Shown here piece by piece: positions 32,844-41,773 of a stretch of 64,000 nt of DNA (its first letter is position 1; every line of letters starts with the position of its first letter). The notes beneath the pieces were generated by a model. It did no database searches and was not told where the DNA came from. It saw only the letters and a list, made by a program, of their open reading frames with translations. The position numbers and the translations under genes are program-made. This stretch comes from Arthrobacter sp. HY1533 (GTDB lineage: Bacteria; Actinomycetota; Actinomycetes; Actinomycetales; Micrococcaceae), in contig NZ_JANKZF010000001.1 in assembly GCF_027568515.1 (NCBI RefSeq), positions 596,795 through 660,794 of the forward strand. The letters run 5' to 3'.

Positions 32844-35800
32844 CAAGACACGGTCCGTTCAACTGTGATGGTGGTTTCTACGTCACCGGGGATGAGTTCT
32901 AGCTTCAAGGTCAGGGTCTCGGTCTTGACCAGCTCTGCGTTGGCGTGCAGGGCGTCGACGACATCCTGCGGGGCGCTGATGATGGTGCGGATCCTGTCGC
33001 TGACGTTCAGCCCGGTGTCCTTGCGGGCCTGCTGGATGGCGCGGACCATGTCACGTGCCGTTCCTTCGGCCTCAAGCTCGGGGGTCAGCTCGGTGTTGAG
33101 CACCACGAAGCCCCCGCCCGGCAGCATGGCCACCGCAGTGGACCCGCCGTCGTGTGCGTCCTCTACCACTGTCTCCAGCGTGTATTCGGACGGTTCCAGC
33201 TCCAGGCCGCCCGCGGTGACCACACCGTCGGTGACTGACCAGTCGCCGGACTTGGAGCCCTTGATGGCGAGCTGGACGTTCTTGCCCAGGCGCGGTCCTG
33301 CGGCGCGGGCGTTGACCACGAGCTTCTGGGAGATGCCGAACTCCTCCGGGGACGCCTCGGCGGCATCCACGAAGCGGATGGCGCGGATGTTCAGCTCGTC
33401 GGCCACGATGCCCTCGGCACCGTCCAGGGCTGCTGCGTCGGGGGCAACCACTGTGAGTTCCTGCAGGGGCAGGCGAACGCGCAGCTTGGCGGCCTTGCGC
33501 AGGCTGGAACCGGTGGAGCAGATCTGCTGGATCCGGTCCATCTGCTCCACCAGGGCGGCGTTGGAGACAAACAGGTCGGCGTTGGGCCAGTCGGTCAGGT
33601 GCACCGAACGGCCGCCGGTAAGGCCGCGCCAGATTTCCTCGGTGACCAGTGGCAGCAGCGCGGCAGCCACGCGGCACACGGTTTCCAGCGCCGTGTAGAG
33701 CGCGTCGAAGGCGTCCTGGTTCTCGTCGAAGAAGCGGCCGCGGCTGCGGCGGACGTACCAGTTGGTGAGCATGTCGAAGTAGACGCGCAGGGATTCGCAC
33801 GCGCCCGCAACGTCATAGTCGTCCAGCTTGGCGGTCATTTCGCGGACAAGGTCACCCGTGTTGGCCAGCAGGTACTGGTCCATGGGGTCGGTGTAGCCGT
33901 CAAAGCGCAGCTTGGCGTCGTAGCCCGCACCGCCGTTGGCCGTGTTGGCGTACAGGGTGAAGAAGCTGTACACGTTCCACAGGGGCAGGATGACCTGGCG
34001 GACGCCGTCGCGGATGCCCTGTTCGGTGACAACCAGGTTGCCGCCGCGCAGGATGGGGCTGGACATCAGGAACCAGCGCATGGCGTCGGAGCCGTCGCGG
34101 TCCAGGACCTCGGAGACGTCCGGGTAGTTGCGCAGCGACTTGGACATCTTCTGCCCGTCCGAGCCCAACACGATGCCGTGGCTGATGACGTTGCGGAAGG
34201 CCGGGCGGTCAAAGAGCGCGGTGGAGAGGATGTGCAGCATGTAGAACCAGCCGCGGGTCTGCCCGATGTACTCGACGATGAAGTCGGCCGGGTTGTGGGT
34301 GTTGAACCAGTCCTCGTTCTCGAAGGGGTAGTGGACCTGGCCGTACGGCATGGAGCCGGAATCGAACCAGACATCCAGCACGTCTTCCACGCGGCGCATG
34401 GTGGACTTGCCTGTGGGGTCGTCCGGGTTGGGGCGCGTGAGCTCGTCGATGAACGGGCGGTGGAGATCCACTTCGCCCTCGTTGTTCAGCGGCAGTCGGC
34501 CAAAGTCGGCCTGCATCTCGGCGATGGAGCCGTACACGTCGGTGCGCGGGTATTCGGGGTCGTCGGACTGCCACACCGGGATGGGTGAGCCCCAGTAGCG
34601 GTTGCGGGAGATGGACCAGTCGCGGGCGTTTTCCAGCCACTTGCCGAACTGGCCGTCCTTGACGTTGCCGGGGATCCAGTTGATGTCCTGGTTCAGTTCA
34701 ACCATGCGGTCCTTGAACTGGGTCACTTCCACGTACCAGGAGGAGATGGCGCGGTAGATCAGGGGCGTGCGGCAGCGCCAGCAGTGCGGGTAGCTGTGCA
34801 CGTAGCTGGCCTGGCGGACCAGGCGGCCAGCGTCCTTGACCACGCGGGTGATGGTCTTGTTCGCGTCGAAGACCTGCACGCCGGCGATCTCTGCCAGCGG
34901 GCCCCCGGCGAACAGGGGCAGGAAGTTGGCGCCCTCATCCACGGAGAGGACCACGGGGATGCCGTACGCCTCGCAGACCTTCTGGTCCTCTTCACCGTAG
35001 GCGGGGGCCTGGTGGACAACGCCGGTGCCGTCGGTGGTGGTGACGTAGTCGGCCACCAGGAACTGCCAGGACTTGGCGGTGCCGTACTTTTCGTCGTCGG
35101 CAAAGTAGTCCCAGAGGGGCTGGTACTTCAGGCCCTCGAGCTCGGCACCTGCGTACGTGGCGGTGACGGCGGCAACCGCGGCAGCAGCGTCGTCGTACCC
35201 GAGGTCCTTGGCGTGGGCGCCCACGAGGTCGGCGGCGAGCAGGAACTTTTCAGCCGTGGCGCCCAGGGAGACCCCGTTGGGGCCAACGGGAACGACGGCG
35301 TAGCTCACCTTCGGCCCCACGGCGAGAGCCTGGTTGGTGGGCAGGGTCCAGGGCGTGGTGGTCCAGGCCATGGCGGCAACGCCGGCCAGTTCCTGGGACA
35401 GCGCTGATTCGCCGGCAAGGATGGGGAAGGTGACGGTGACTGTCTGGTCCTGGCGGTCCTTGTAGACGTCGTCGTCCATGCGCAGCTCGTGGTTGGAGAG
35501 GGGCGTCTCATCCTTCCAGCAGTAGGGCAGCACGCGGTAGCCGTTGTAGGTCAGCCCCTTGGTGTGGAGCTGCTTGAAGGCCCAGAGCACGGATTCCATG
35601 TACTCGACGTTGAGAGTCTTGTAGTCGTTGTCGAAGTCCACCCAGCGGGCCTGGCGGGTGACGTACTCCTGCCATTCGCCGGCGTACTTCATGACGGAGG
35701 AGCGGCAGGCGTCGTTGAACTTGTCGATGCCCATGGCCTCGATCTGCGCCTTGTCGGTCATGCCCAGCTGCTTCATGGCTTCCAGCTCGGCGGGCAGGCC

Positions 35801-36121
35801 GTGCGTGTCCCAGCCGAAGCGGCGCTCAACGCGGCGGCCGCGCTGGGTCTGGTAGCGGGCCACGAGGTCCTTGGCGTAGCCGGTGAGCAGGTGCCCGTAG
35901 TGGGGCAGGCCGTTGGCGAAGGGAGGGCCGTCATAGAAGACGAACTCGTTGGAGCCGTCTTCGCCGGCGTCGCGGGCGTCAATGCTGGCCTGGAAGGTGC
36001 CGTCTTCATCCCAGTACTTCAGGACGAGTTCCTCAACCTGCGGGAAATTCACGGAGGAGGGAACGTGCTTGGATTCGGCGTGGAGGCCGGCGGCGGCAGA
36101 GGCCTTCGGGAAGTGGGTCAT
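32843..36121 (-). CDS. ileS: Isoleucyl-tRNA synthetase
   Basis: 1092 residues, class I synthetase of the long type. HIGH-equivalent motif [12 protein letters not shown] (66-77), CP1 editing domain, KMSKS in [13 protein letters not shown] (about residue 657), and C-terminal anticodon-binding and additional domains. ATG is preferred over the GTG one codon upstream because AGGA lies 7 nt before it. That site is part of a hairpin in the T-box leader, so translation should depend on uncharged tRNA-Ile. Confidence 0.98.
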   Translation of the reverse strand: MTHFPKASAAAGLHAESKHVPSSVNFPQVEELVLKYWDEDGTFQASIDARDAGEDGSNEFVFYDGPPFANGLPHYGHLLTGYAKDLVARYQTQRGRRVERRFGWDTHGLPAELEAMKQLGMTDKAQIEAMGIDKFNDACRSSVMKYAGEWQEYVTRQARWVDFDNDYKTLNVEYMESVLWAFKQLHTKGLTYNGYRVLPYCWKDETPLSNHELRMDDDVYKDRQDQTVTVTFPILAGESALSQELAGVAAMAWTTTPWTLPTNQALAVGPKVSYAVVPVGPNGVSLGATAEKFLLAADLVGAHAKDLGYDDAAAAVAAVTATYAGAELEGLKYQPLWDYFADDEKYGTAKSWQFLVADYVTTTDGTGVVHQAPAYGEEDQKVCEAYGIPVVLSVDEGANFLPLFAGGPLAEIAGVQVFDANKTITRVVKDAGRLVRQASYVHSYPHCWRCRTPLIYRAISSWYVEVTQFKDRMVELNQDINWIPGNVKDGQFGKWLENARDWSISRNRYWGSPIPVWQSDDPEYPRTDVYGSIAEMQADFGRLPLNNEGEVDLHRPFIDELTRPNPDDPTGKSTMRRVEDVLDVWFDSGSMPYGQVHYPFENEDWFNTHNPADFIVEYIGQTRGWFYMLHILSTALFDRPAFRNVISHGIVLGSDGQKMSKSLRNYPDVSEVLDRDGSDAMRWFLMSSPILRGGNLVVTEQGIRDGVRQVILPLWNVYSFFTLYANTANGGAGYDAKLRFDGYTDPMDQYLLANTGDLVREMTAKLDDYDVAGACESLRVYFDMLTNWYVRRSRGRFFDENQDAFDALYTALETVCRVAAALLPLVTEEIWRGLTGGRSVHLTDWPNADLFVSNAALVEQMDRIQQICSTGSSLRKAAKLRVRLPLQELTVVAPDAAALDGAEGIVADELNIRAIRFVDAAEASPEEFGISQKLVVNARAAGPRLGKNVQLAIKGSKSGDWSVTDGVVTAGGLELEPSEYTLETVVEDAHDGGSTAVAMLPGGGFVVLNTELTPELEAEGTARDMVRAIQQARKDTGLNVSDRIRTIISAPQDVVDALHANAELVKTETLTLKLELIPGDVETTITVERTVS

Positions 36122-36126
36122 CACAT

Positions 36127-36330
36127 CATCCTGTTGGTGGCGAACAGTTCAGGATGCAAGGACGGCTTGCGCCGCGGTACCACCTCGCTTGCCGTGCTCC
36201 GGTTTCACCCTTTGCGCGGCCGCTTGTTGACTGCTGTGACGGGCTTACCCGTCCGGTTCTACTGGCACCTTTGATGCGGGTGCGTTCTTCCGGAAGCTCA
36301 CCGGTGATGGCCGGGTCAAAGCTTTGTCCC
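36127..36330 (-). promoter_or_regulatory. T-box riboswitch for ileS, translational type
   Basis: The T-box core GGTGGTACCGCGG lies at 36172-36184 with TGGT matching the ACCA end expected of tRNA-Ile. Stem I carries CCATCACCGGTGAGC, giving specifier codon ATC (Ile) at 36306-36308. Instead of a terminator, CATCCTG and CAGGATG (36127-36133 and 36150-36156) form a 7-bp hairpin that hides AGGA, the ileS ribosome binding site. A TAGAAT -10 box (36333-36338) precedes it, though no good -35 is seen. Confidence 0.92.
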
Positions 36331-36393
36331 TTATTCTACGGGATGTTGCCGGCCCGCGTGCACAACTTTTGCGCGCGCGGGCCGGTGTGTGGA

Positions 36394-37161
36394 TCAGCGG
36401 CGGATCAACTTGTGGGCGGCGGCCTGCGCCACGGGCCGCACGGTGACCTGGTCCAGGTTGATGTGGTGGGGAAGCCCGACGGCGTAGCCCACCACCCCTG
36501 CCACGTCCTCCGCCGTGAGCGGCTCCTCCACGCCCTGGTAGACCTTCTGCGCGGCTTCCTTGTCGCCGCCCAATCGGTTGAGGGCAAATTCCTCGGTCTG
36601 CACCAGGCCCGGCGCCACCTCGATGACACGGATGTTGTGCTCGGCCTCTTCCAGGCGCAGGGCCCCGGTGAGCGCATGCTGGGCGAACTTGGCGGCGTTG
36701 TAGCCGGAACCACCCTCGTAGGCAGTGATGGCTGCGGTGGAGGTCAGGTTCAGGACGGTGCCGCGGCCGTGGCTGCGCAGGGCGGGCAGGAAGGCACGGG
36801 TGAGCTTGAGGGTGCCCATGACGTTGACCTGGAACATCCAGTCCCAGTCCTCGTCCTTGGCGTTGGCCACGTGGTCGGCGCCGCGGGCGCCGCCGGCGAT
36901 GTTGATGAGAGTGTCGATGCCGCCGGAGCCGGCGAACGTCTCGGCGGCGAATTCAAGCAGGCGGGCCACGTCGTCGTCGTTGGTGACGTCACCGGCGAAG
37001 GCGGCGGCGCCGGTCTGGGCGGCCAGTTGCGCCAGGCGGTCGGCGCGCCGGGCAAAGGCGATGACGTTCCAGCCGTCGGCGCGGAGCTGGCGGACCGTGG
37101 CCTCGCCGATTCCGGAGCTGGCGCCGGTGACTACTGCATTCTTTGAAGGATTTTCAGGCAT
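36394..37161 (-). CDS. Short-chain dehydrogenase/reductase
   Basis: 255 residues, classical SDR. The cofactor motif is TGASSGIGEATV (residues 12-23), followed by FAGDVTNDDDV, the NIAGGARG loop (usual NNAG reads NIAG), LNLTSTAAI with the catalytic Ser, and YNAAK with Tyr/Lys. The Arg-Arg after the second strand (FARRADR) favours NADP. Close relatives include YdfG-like serine/3-hydroxy acid dehydrogenases; the substrate is not assignable. It lies 16 nt downstream of the DUF488 gene, probably co-transcribed. Confidence 0.93.
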   Translation of the reverse strand: MPENPSKNAVVTGASSGIGEATVRQLRADGWNVIAFARRADRLAQLAAQTGAAAFAGDVTNDDDVARLLEFAAETFAGSGGIDTLINIAGGARGADHVANAKDEDWDWMFQVNVMGTLKLTRAFLPALRSHGRGTVLNLTSTAAITAYEGGSGYNAAKFAQHALTGALRLEEAEHNIRVIEVAPGLVQTEEFALNRLGGDKEAAQKVYQGVEEPLTAEDVAGVVGYAVGLPHHINLDQVTVRPVAQAAAHKLIRR

Positions 37162-37177
37162 GCATTAAATGTAGCGG

Positions 37178-37522
37178 CTACGGGGTGCTGTTCAGGAAGT
37201 CCAGCAACACCGCGGCCTGGTTTTGCAGCGGGTTCTTGGCGCCGAAAAGCAGGACAACGTGGGCATGTTCCTCAATGATGTCCCTCAGTTGTGCCACGGC
37301 AGGATTGCGCTCCAGTTCGGCCGTGTAGTGGAGGACAAACACCTCAAAGTTCTCCGGCTTGTGACCAAAGGCGTTGCGAACCTCAGCACTGGGGCCCACT
37401 TCCTTGAGCCACAAGTCAATTTGGCCCTTGCTGATGCCGCGCGGCCACAGCCTGTCCACCAGGACCCGGTACTCCCCCGGTTCTGGCTCTTCATAGACCC
37501 GCAGGATCCGCACTGTGCCCAT
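37178..37522 (-). CDS. DUF488 family protein (YeaO-like)
   Basis: 114 residues. Hallmarks are VLVDRLWPRGISK (residues 20-32), LWLKEVGPSAEVRNAFGH and the C-terminal VLLFGAKNPLQNQA; in most relatives the last reads YGAKD. Function unknown; cytosolic. It starts at ATG and precedes the SDR gene. The region upstream (37523-37718) has no gene but a set of palindromes. Confidence 0.92.
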   Translation of the reverse strand: MGTVRILRVYEEPEPGEYRVLVDRLWPRGISKGQIDLWLKEVGPSAEVRNAFGHKPENFEVFVLHYTAELERNPAVAQLRDIIEEHAHVVLLFGAKNPLQNQAAVLLDFLNSTP

Positions 37523-37565
37523 GCCGCCAGCCTAGCGCGGGCCGTGGTGTCCTGGAATGGCATTT

Positions 37566-37697
37566 GTGCGCGTTCGCACGGGACCGGGTTGCGCACAATT
37601 TCGGGATTCCGGAATTATGCGCAGTCACGCGCGGCCGGCGTGCGCATGGTTGCCTATGCGCACGCACACTCACTGGTCTCTGCGCATAAGTTCGGGG
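37566..37697. repeat. Cluster of TGCGCA-cored palindromes
   Basis: Three hairpins and a solitary half-site occupy most of the 196-bp gap between the DUF488 start and the MepB-like stop. GTGCG/CGCAC is at 37567-37580. TGCGCA-AATT-CGG pairs with CCG-AATT-TGCGCA at 37590-37623. GCGTGCGCAT/ATGCGCACGC is a perfect 10-bp stem with an 8-nt loop at 37638-37665. A further copy, TGCGCATAAGTTCGGGG, starts at 37681 and matches the 37590 arm (TGCGCACAATTTCGGGA) at most positions. Confidence 0.75.
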
Positions 37698-37718
37698 CAT
37701 CGAGCCGGCGCCCGCGTG

Positions 37719-38198
37719 TCAGGCGGTGAACAACTCCCGAATCCGCCCGGACGGCGCATCCAGCGGCAGGAAGAACCTGCACTGCCATTCCTGGGTGCGC
37801 CGGGCCTGGGCGCTGGTGGTGGCAACGTCCGGCGGGTAGACGCGCATGGCCCGCTTGCCGCCCACCCCGGAGGCCGAAACCACGCCGCGGCGCGCCAGCT
37901 CGTCCAGCGGGAACACAAACTGTCCCAGACCCGCGCCCGTGACGGCCTGGACCACGAACAGGGCAACGCCGTCGTGCGTGTCGAAAGGGCGGATGGGGCC
38001 CTCATGGGACCGCTGCCACAGCGTGACAAACTGCCCGGCCTTGGTGGGAGTGGTCTTGGCGGCGCGGAACACGACGGGGCGGCCGCCCAGCGTCAGGGTG
38101 TGGGCCGCGTACTCGGCACTCTCGGGCTCGGCGGCCGCATCGGCACACGCCACGCCGGCCGAACGCCACAGTTCAAGTGCCTCCGGGGGAATTTTCAC
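37719..38198 (-). CDS. MepB-like protein
   Basis: 159 residues from GTG (MKIPPEALELWRSAG). The MepB pattern is visible as YAAHTLTLGGRPVVFRAAKTT, FVTLWQRS and PIRPFDTHDGVALFVVQA, then QFVFPLDELARRGVVS and CRFFLPLD near the end. MepB is encoded in the staphylococcal mepRAB operon with the MepA efflux pump, but has no known activity. No pump or MarR regulator is near. It is divergent from valS with 56 bp between the starts. Confidence 0.82.
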   Translation of the reverse strand: MKIPPEALELWRSAGVACADAAAEPESAEYAAHTLTLGGRPVVFRAAKTTPTKAGQFVTLWQRSHEGPIRPFDTHDGVALFVVQAVTGAGLGQFVFPLDELARRGVVSASGVGGKRAMRVYPPDVATTSAQARRTQEWQCRFFLPLDAPSGRIRELFTA

Positions 38199-38254
38199 AC
38201 CCCCATTTACCCCTGAAACCGGGTTGGGTGGCAACTCATGAAAGAATTGCGAGC

Positions 38255-40873
38255 ATGGCTGAAAACATTCCGGGCACAGACACGCCCGCACCCACCTCAA
38301 GCAACGTTCCCGACAAGCCCGCACTGGAGGGTCTCGAAGAGTCCCTGACCAAGCGCTGGCTCGAAGAAGGCACCTACAAGTTCGACCGTGAGACCACCCG
38401 GGAGCAGGTGTACTCCATCGACACTCCCCCGCCCACGGCGTCCGGATCGTTGCACGTGGGACACATGTTCTCCTACACCCAGACCGACGTGCTGGCCCGC
38501 TTCCAGCGCATGACCGGCAAGAACGTGTTCTACCCCATGGGCTGGGACGACAACGGCCTGCCCACCGAGCGCCGCGTCCAGAACTACTACGGTGTCCGCT
38601 GCGACCCGAAGATCGCCTACGACGCCGACTACCGCCCCCCGGCAACCCCGGCCAAGAACCAGCGCGACTTCGACGTCATCTCGCGCAAGAACTTCATCGA
38701 GCTGTGCGAAGAGCTGGCCGTCGAGGACGAGAAGGTCTTCGAGCACCTCTTCCAGACGCTGGGCCTGTCCGTGGACTGGGACCTGACCTACCGCACCATC
38801 GACGACCACTCACGTGCAGTGTCGCAGCGCGGCTTCCTGGACAACCTCGCCGCAGGCGATGCCTACATGTCCGAGGCCCCCACCCTGTGGGATGTCACCT
38901 TCCGCACCGCCGTTGCCCAGGCCGAGCTGGAAGACCGCGAAATGCCGGGTGCGTACTACCGCTACCCGTTCTTCGCCGAAGACGGCACCAAGATCTACAT
39001 TGAGACCACGCGCCCGGAACTCCTGGCCGCCTGCGCCGCCCTCGTGGCCAACCCGGACGACGAGCGCTACAAGCCGCTGTTCGGCAAAAAGGTCACCTCG
39101 CCACTGTTCGGCGTTGAGGTTGAGGTCCGCGCCCACGCCCTGGCCAAGGCCGACAAGGGCTCCGGCATCGCCATGGTCTGCACCTTCGGCGACCTGACCG
39201 ACGTCACCTGGTGGCGCGAACTGCAGCTGCCCACCCGCGCCATTGTGGGCCGCGACGGCCGCATCCTGGCCGACACCCCCGAGTGGATCACCACCGAGGA
39301 AGGCCGCGCCAACTACGCAGCCATCGCCGGCAAGACCGTCTTCAGCGCCAAGGAAGGCGTTGTGGAAATGCTGACGGCAGCCGAGCTGCTGGACGGCGAA
39401 ATCAAGAAGATCACGCACCCCGTGAATTTCTTCGAAAAGGGCGACAAGCCCCTGGAAATCGTCTCCTCCCGCCAGTGGTACATCCGCAACGGCGGCCGCG
39501 ACGAGGACCGCCGCGAACGCCTCATCAACCGCGGCAAGGAAATTGAGTTCCACCCCGCGTTCATGCGCTCGCGCTACGACAACTGGATCTCCGGCCTGAA
39601 CGGCGACTGGCTCGTTTCCCGCCAACGCTTCTTCGGCGTGCCGGTTCCCGTCTGGTACCCGCTGGATGCCGACGCGAACCCGGACTACGACCACCCGATC
39701 CTGCCCACCGCTGACATGCTGCCGGTTGACCCCGCAGCCGACGCCGCCCCCGGCTACACCGAGGAGCAGCGCAACGTTGCCGGCGGATTCATTGGCGACG
39801 CCGACGTGCTGGACACCTGGGCCACCTCCTCCCTGACCCCGCAGATTGTGGGCGGCTGGGGCCAGGACGAGGACCTGTTTGGCAAGGTCTACCCCTTCGA
39901 CCTGCGCCCCCAGGGCCACGACATCATCCGCACCTGGCTGTTCTCCTCCGCCGTGCGCGCCGACGCCCTGCAGGGCAGCGCACCGTGGAAGCACGCCGCC
40001 ATCTCCGGCTGGATCCTGGACCCGGACCGCAAGAAGATGTCCAAGTCCAAGGGCAACGTGGTGGTCCCCACCGATGTGCTCAACGACTTTGGCGCCGACG
40101 CCGTCCGCTACTGGGCAGCATCAGCCAAGCTGGGCGCCGACACGGCCTATGAGATTGCGCAGATGAAGATTGGCCGCCGCCTGGCCATCAAGCTGCTCAA
40201 CGCCTCCAAGTTCGTGCTGAACCTCGGCGCCACGGAAGCCGATGTGCTCACCGCCGACACCGCCGTGCTGACCAACGCACTGGACCGCGGCCTGCTGGCA
40301 CAGCTCTCCGAGGTTGTTGCCGCCTCCACCGCAGCGTTTGAGAAGTACGACTACGCCCGCGCCCTGCAGCTCACCGAGAGCTTCTTCTGGCACTTCACCG
40401 ACGACTACGTGGAGCTGGTCAAGGACCGCGCCTACGGTGCCGCCGGCGAGGAAGGCCAGGCCTCAGTGCTGGCTGCCCTGGCCACCACGCTGGACTCCCT
40501 GCTGCGCCTGTTCGCACCCTTCCTGCCGTTCGCCACGGAGGAAGTGTGGAGCTGGTGGCGTGCCGGTTCCGTCCACCGCGCCCCGTGGCCTGCCGCGGTT
40601 GGCGTGGACGACGGCGACACCACCTTGCTCTCGACCGTCGGGGACGCCCTCTCCGGCATCCGCAAGGCCAAGTCCGAGGCCAAGGTCAAGCAGCGCACCC
40701 AGGTGCTCTCCGCCACCGTGACCGCCGGCGAAGTGCAGGCAGCACAGCTGACGGCCGGCCTGGGCGACCTCAAGGCCGCCGCGAACGCCCTTGAACTCAC
40801 GGTTGCCGTGGGCGAAGGCGAACTGGCCGTGACCGACGTCGTGCTGGCGCCGGCCGAGGAGCCGCAGGCCTAG
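38255..40873 (+). CDS. valS: Valyl-tRNA synthetase
   Basis: 872 residues from ATG (MAENIPGTDTPAPTSSN). HIGH-type motif ASGSLHVGH ends at residue 70, KMSKS in DRKKMSKSKGN is near residue 594, and the ValS-specific WDDNGLPTERRVQNYYGVRC is present (about residues 92-111). The C-terminal coiled-coil arm is short. No T-box is found in the 56 bp upstream, in contrast to ileS. The ribosome binding site is weak. The long palindrome after the stop acts as terminator. Confidence 0.97.
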   Translation: MAENIPGTDTPAPTSSNVPDKPALEGLEESLTKRWLEEGTYKFDRETTREQVYSIDTPPPTASGSLHVGHMFSYTQTDVLARFQRMTGKNVFYPMGWDDNGLPTERRVQNYYGVRCDPKIAYDADYRPPATPAKNQRDFDVISRKNFIELCEELAVEDEKVFEHLFQTLGLSVDWDLTYRTIDDHSRAVSQRGFLDNLAAGDAYMSEAPTLWDVTFRTAVAQAELEDREMPGAYYRYPFFAEDGTKIYIETTRPELLAACAALVANPDDERYKPLFGKKVTSPLFGVEVEVRAHALAKADKGSGIAMVCTFGDLTDVTWWRELQLPTRAIVGRDGRILADTPEWITTEEGRANYAAIAGKTVFSAKEGVVEMLTAAELLDGEIKKITHPVNFFEKGDKPLEIVSSRQWYIRNGGRDEDRRERLINRGKEIEFHPAFMRSRYDNWISGLNGDWLVSRQRFFGVPVPVWYPLDADANPDYDHPILPTADMLPVDPAADAAPGYTEEQRNVAGGFIGDADVLDTWATSSLTPQIVGGWGQDEDLFGKVYPFDLRPQGHDIIRTWLFSSAVRADALQGSAPWKHAAISGWILDPDRKKMSKSKGNVVVPTDVLNDFGADAVRYWAASAKLGADTAYEIAQMKIGRRLAIKLLNASKFVLNLGATEADVLTADTAVLTNALDRGLLAQLSEVVAASTAAFEKYDYARALQLTESFFWHFTDDYVELVKDRAYGAAGEEGQASVLAALATTLDSLLRLFAPFLPFATEEVWSWWRAGSVHRAPWPAAVGVDDGDTTLLSTVGDALSGIRKAKSEAKVKQRTQVLSATVTAGEVQAAQLTAGLGDLKAAANALELTVAVGEGELAVTDVVLAPAEEPQA

Positions 40874-40904
40874 CACCTGTCAGTTCCAGCTGGCCCGGGT
40901 TCCG

Positions 40905-40968
40905 ACTGGCCCGGGTTTCGACTGGGGATCAACCACCGGTGGTTGAGCCCATCGAAACCCGGGCCAGT
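40905..40968. repeat. Long palindrome shared by valS 3' flank and SGNH gene end
   Basis: A 17-bp perfect outer stem (ACTGGCCCGGGTTTCGA / TCGAAACCCGGGCCAGT) and an inner 16-nt palindrome CAACCACCGGTGGTTG. The left arm is preceded by a partial direct copy (CTGGCCCGGGTTCCGA at 40890-40905). TTTCGA...CAACCACCGGTGG is, from memory, a frequent intergenic repeat type in Arthrobacter and Microbacteriaceae. The SGNH hydrolase stop codon lies inside it. Confidence 0.85.
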
Positions 40969-41756
40969 TTCTTTAAGCCCTTTTTCGGCGGCACGCGCAC
41001 CGGTTCGGGCCAGCGCGGGCTGAGGGTGTCGCCAAGCGTCGTTCCCCGCAGCTTGCGCCCAAACATGGGTAGGACCCAGTCCGTGAGCCACTCGTGCTGC
41101 CGGCGCATCCACTCCCGCGCGCCAGCCGCAGGGTCGTGCTCCTTGTGCTTGACGGCAATGCCGTGCGGGACCCCGAGGGTCTCCAGCAGCCGGGCGGCCA
41201 GGTGCTTGTGCCCGGCCTTGGACATGTGGAGCCTGTCCGGGCCCCACATGCGCGGATCCGCGTATGCCTCGAAGTTGGCGTAGTCCACCACGACGGCACC
41301 GTACCTGGCTGCGATGTCCCGGACGCCGTCGTTGTAGGCCCGGTGCTTGCGCCGCAGCGGCCCCAGGACGGGCGAGACCTCCACGTCATATCCGGTGAAG
41401 AGCATCAGTGTGGCCCCGGTCCTGGACAGCTGCTCCACCAGGTACTCATAGTTGGCCAGGATGTGAGGAATCCGGGTGCCCAGGTCCATGACGTCGTTCC
41501 CGCCCGCGTAGACGGTGATGAGCGTGGGCTGCATGGCCAGGGCCGGTTCCAGCTGTTCGGCAATGATGTGCCGCAGCCGCTTGCTGCGGATGGCAAGGTT
41601 GGCGTACTCCCAGCCCGGCTGGTCCCGGGCCAGCCCCTCGGCCACCCGGTCAGCCCAGCCCCGCACGCCGTTGGGCAGGTGCTTGCTGGAATCCCCTACA
41701 CCCTCGGTGAAGGAATCCCCCAGCGCCACGAAGCGCCCGGGCCCCTTCCCGGACAC
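40929..41756 (-). CDS. SGNH/GDSL-family hydrolase, cytosolic
   Basis: 275 residues from GTG (MSGKGPGRFVALGDSFTEG). Block I is ALGDSFTEG with nucleophile Ser, block III is TVYAGGNDVMDLG, and block V is PDRLHMSKAGHKHLA with Asp and His. No signal peptide. The last codons (SMGSTTGG) are encoded by the palindromic repeat, so the C-terminus was probably reshaped by it. It starts 17 nt after the sugar dehydrogenase gene on the same strand. Likely an esterase acting on a small acyl ester; a link with the neighbouring glycolipid-type genes is possible but unproven. Confidence 0.88.
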   Translation of the reverse strand: MSGKGPGRFVALGDSFTEGVGDSSKHLPNGVRGWADRVAEGLARDQPGWEYANLAIRSKRLRHIIAEQLEPALAMQPTLITVYAGGNDVMDLGTRIPHILANYEYLVEQLSRTGATLMLFTGYDVEVSPVLGPLRRKHRAYNDGVRDIAARYGAVVVDYANFEAYADPRMWGPDRLHMSKAGHKHLAARLLETLGVPHGIAVKHKEHDPAAGAREWMRRQHEWLTDWVLPMFGRKLRGTTLGDTLSPRWPEPVRVPPKKGLKKLARVSMGSTTGG

Positions 41757-41773
41757 TCCACCGGGCTGGGCCG

